From an uncultured Eubacteriales bacterium (GTDB lineage Bacteria > Bacillota > Clostridia > Oscillospirales > Butyricicoccaceae), in the NCBI GenBank assembly GCA_934636325.1, contig CAKUAK010000092.1, positions 1 through 5,223 of the forward strand: a stretch of DNA of 5,223 nt. Direction: 5' to 3'. The translations under genes and the position numbers were made by a program. The notes below the pieces were generated by a model. The model worked only from the letters and a program-made list of their open reading frames with translations. It had not been told where the DNA came from and did no database searches. Numbering within the stretch: the stretch's first letter is position 1; every line of letters starts with the position of its first letter. Positions 3,883 to 5,223 of the stretch are shown here, in pieces.

Positions 3883-5169
3883 ATGGATATTCTTAAAGAA
3901 AGTCTGGCTCTGTCCGATTACACGACGGCCATCAGGCGTCATCTGCACGAGAACCCCGAGCTTTCCGGCCGCGAGTTCAACACCGTCAAGCTGATCTGCG
4001 AAGAGCTTGATAAGGCCGGCGTCAGCTATGTCAACATCCCCGACGGCGGCGTTCTGGCCTGCATCGACGGCCCCCAGAGCGGCAAGACGGTCCTGCTGCG
4101 CGCCGACTGCGACGCCCTGCCCATCCAGGAGCTGCCCGATAATGCCAAGAAGCCCAAGGTCTGCGTCAGCCATGTTCCCGGTGTTGCCCATATGTGCGGC
4201 CATGACGGACACACGGCCATGCTTCTTTCGGCCGCGAAGATACTCTCCAAGAACCGCGACGCCATCAAGGGCCGCGTATACCTGCTCTTTGAGAGGGGCG
4301 AAGAGGGCACGAACAACATCTATTATGTCATGAAGTACATCCAGGAGAACAACATCCACATTGACGCCGCCTTTGCGGAGCACACAGATACGGCCCTTAC
4401 GGCCGGTCATGTCGCCTGCCAGGCCGGACCCGCCCATGCCGGCGCATTCTCCTATGAGATCACCCTTACGGGCAAGGGCGGCCACGGCTCGCGTCCTGAT
4501 AAGTCCAACAACCCCATCGACTGCTTCGTTTCGATCTATGAGTGCATCAAGAGCATCCGCATGAATTATGTCGATCCGACGGTCATCCTGACCAACTCGA
4601 TGGGTATGGTCAAGGCAGGTGAGGTCGGAAATGTCATTCCTCAGACCCTCAGCTTTGCCGGTACATGCCGTTTCTATGACGCCGCTGCCGGAAATCTCTT
4701 CAAGCAGAAGCTGCGTCAGATCGTCGAGACCCAGGCCGCGCTTTTCGACTGCCAGGTCTCCTTCGACAAGATGGTCGGCCCCATCCTGCCGGTCATCAAC
4801 AATGACGATCTGTCGGCCATCGGCACAGAGGCCATCATCAAGGCCATGGGCCCCGATGCAATACAGCATAAGGACCTCAACATGGGCTCCGAGAGCTTCT
4901 CTGTCCTCTGCAAATATTATCCCGGCGTCATGATGCGTATCGGCATCGGCAACGAGGAAGAGGGCATGACGGTCGGCGGACATAACCCCGGCTATGATCT
5001 TGACGAAAAGGGTCTGCCCTACGGCACGGCAAGCTATGTGGCCGTCGCCCTCGGCTTCCTTGAAAGCGACCGCGAGATACATCACGAGGCGTATAACGAG
5101 CCGATGGATGTTCTGCGTCAGTTCTGCGATCAGCCGGTCCCCCATCGCTATGACAGCGACAACAAATAA
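3883..5169 (+). CDS. M20D-type metal-dependent amidohydrolase
   Basis: 428 aa, cytosolic. M20D enzymes hydrolyse N-acyl or N-carbamoyl amino acids and relatives (hippurate, indole-acetyl-amino acids, N-acetyl-diaminopimelate) with two divalent metals. Seen in order: RRHLHENPELSGRE (18-31), LLRADCDALPIQE (71-83), HMCGHDGHTAMLL (103-115) with ligands C105 and H107, FERGEEG (136-142) with E140 and E141, AEHTD with H167, the dimerisation-domain motif GKGGHGSRPDKSNNP (197-211), NVIPQTLSFAGTCRFYDA, MGSESFS and GGHNPGYDLDE with the last ligand H367. The usual FQPAEE is FERGEEG and the usual GSEDFS is GSESFS, so it belongs to a divergent branch. The start at 3883 is chosen because AAGGTGA lies 7 nt upstream; starting at 3814 would translate the hairpin. 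Probably cotranscribed with the ATC hydrolase-like gene; Ile codons are about 24 ATC to 3 ATA. Substrate unproven. Confidence 0.9.
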   Translation: MDILKESLALSDYTTAIRRHLHENPELSGREFNTVKLICEELDKAGVSYVNIPDGGVLACIDGPQSGKTVLLRADCDALPIQELPDNAKKPKVCVSHVPGVAHMCGHDGHTAMLLSAAKILSKNRDAIKGRVYLLFERGEEGTNNIYYVMKYIQENNIHIDAAFAEHTDTALTAGHVACQAGPAHAGAFSYEITLTGKGGHGSRPDKSNNPIDCFVSIYECIKSIRMNYVDPTVILTNSMGMVKAGEVGNVIPQTLSFAGTCRFYDAAAGNLFKQKLRQIVETQAALFDCQVSFDKMVGPILPVINNDDLSAIGTEAIIKAMGPDAIQHKDLNMGSESFSVLCKYYPGVMMRIGIGNEEEGMTVGGHNPGYDLDEKGLPYGTASYVAVALGFLESDREIHHEAYNEPMDVLRQFCDQPVPHRYDSDNK

Positions 5170-5202
5170 TCAAAGCGAGCCTGCGTAGATCATATCAGCA
5201 AA

Positions 5203-5223
5203 AGCCCCGGCACAGCCGGGGCT
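5203..5223 (+). terminator. Probable rho-independent terminator after the M20 gene, cut by the window end
   Basis: AGCCCCGGC (5203-5211) and GCCGGGGCT (5215-5223) form a perfect 9-bp stem with an ACA loop, 33 nt after the stop codon, preceded by A residues. The expected T-run would lie just outside the window. The stem is typical for the end of an operon; it could serve both strands. Confidence 0.7.

Noticed and set aside
3097..5145. A 682-codon open frame on the minus strand opposite the ATC hydrolase-like and M20 genes
   Set aside because: It is a consequence of GC-rich third codon positions in the sense genes; the protein shows no recognisable domain, while the sense frames have clear family motifs.

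Overview
The window is about 5.2 kb of GC-rich DNA, by eye in the high 50s percent GC. It most likely comes from a Gram-positive Clostridia-type (Bacillota) gut or anaerobe lineage. The reasons are a DUF896/YnzC-family protein, which is largely a Bacillota family; strong GGAGG-type ribosome binding sites; alternative GTG and TTG starts; and a bacterial NYN-plus-LOTUS protein. No species can be named from the sequence alone. No tRNA, rRNA, CRISPR array or insertion sequence was seen.

Layout. One gene on the minus strand (13-942) encodes an M14-type zinc carboxypeptidase-fold deacylase of the succinylglutamate desuccinylase/aspartoacylase group. It has a good promoter (985-1013) and a perfect 8-bp inverted repeat sitting on its predicted transcription start. 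A divergent AT-richer intergenic stretch (943-1233) follows. It holds that promoter, a rho-independent terminator facing left with no recognised gene feeding it, and about 150 bp that may be a small RNA on the minus strand or a 31-codon leader-like ORF on the plus strand. On the plus strand come a YgjP/SprT-like metallopeptidase (1234-1749), a NYN ribonuclease-like protein with two LOTUS/OST-HTH domains (1838-2800), a DUF896 small protein with a TTG start (2858-3067), an L-2-amino-thiazoline-4-carboxylate (ATC) hydrolase-family protein (3112-3804) and an M20D-type amidohydrolase (3883-5169). A strong hairpin at the right edge is probably the terminator of the last gene.

How the genes may work together. 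The first three plus-strand genes each have a promoter-like element of their own and look like independent housekeeping or RNA-related functions. The last two form a likely two-gene unit separated by 78 bp that contains a 10-bp perfect hairpin. ATC hydrolase next to a zinc amidohydrolase recalls the Pseudomonas AtcB-AtcC pair, which makes L-cysteine from ATC through N-carbamoyl-cysteine. Here the M20 protein is of a different subfamily, so this is a hypothesis and not an assignment. Both genes use a codon set (ATC-rich, almost no ATA) unlike their upstream neighbours, which suggests high expression. Nothing here is clearly an undescribed system. The best candidates for novelty are the orphan transcript region at 1015-1155 and the ATC hydrolase/M20 pair.
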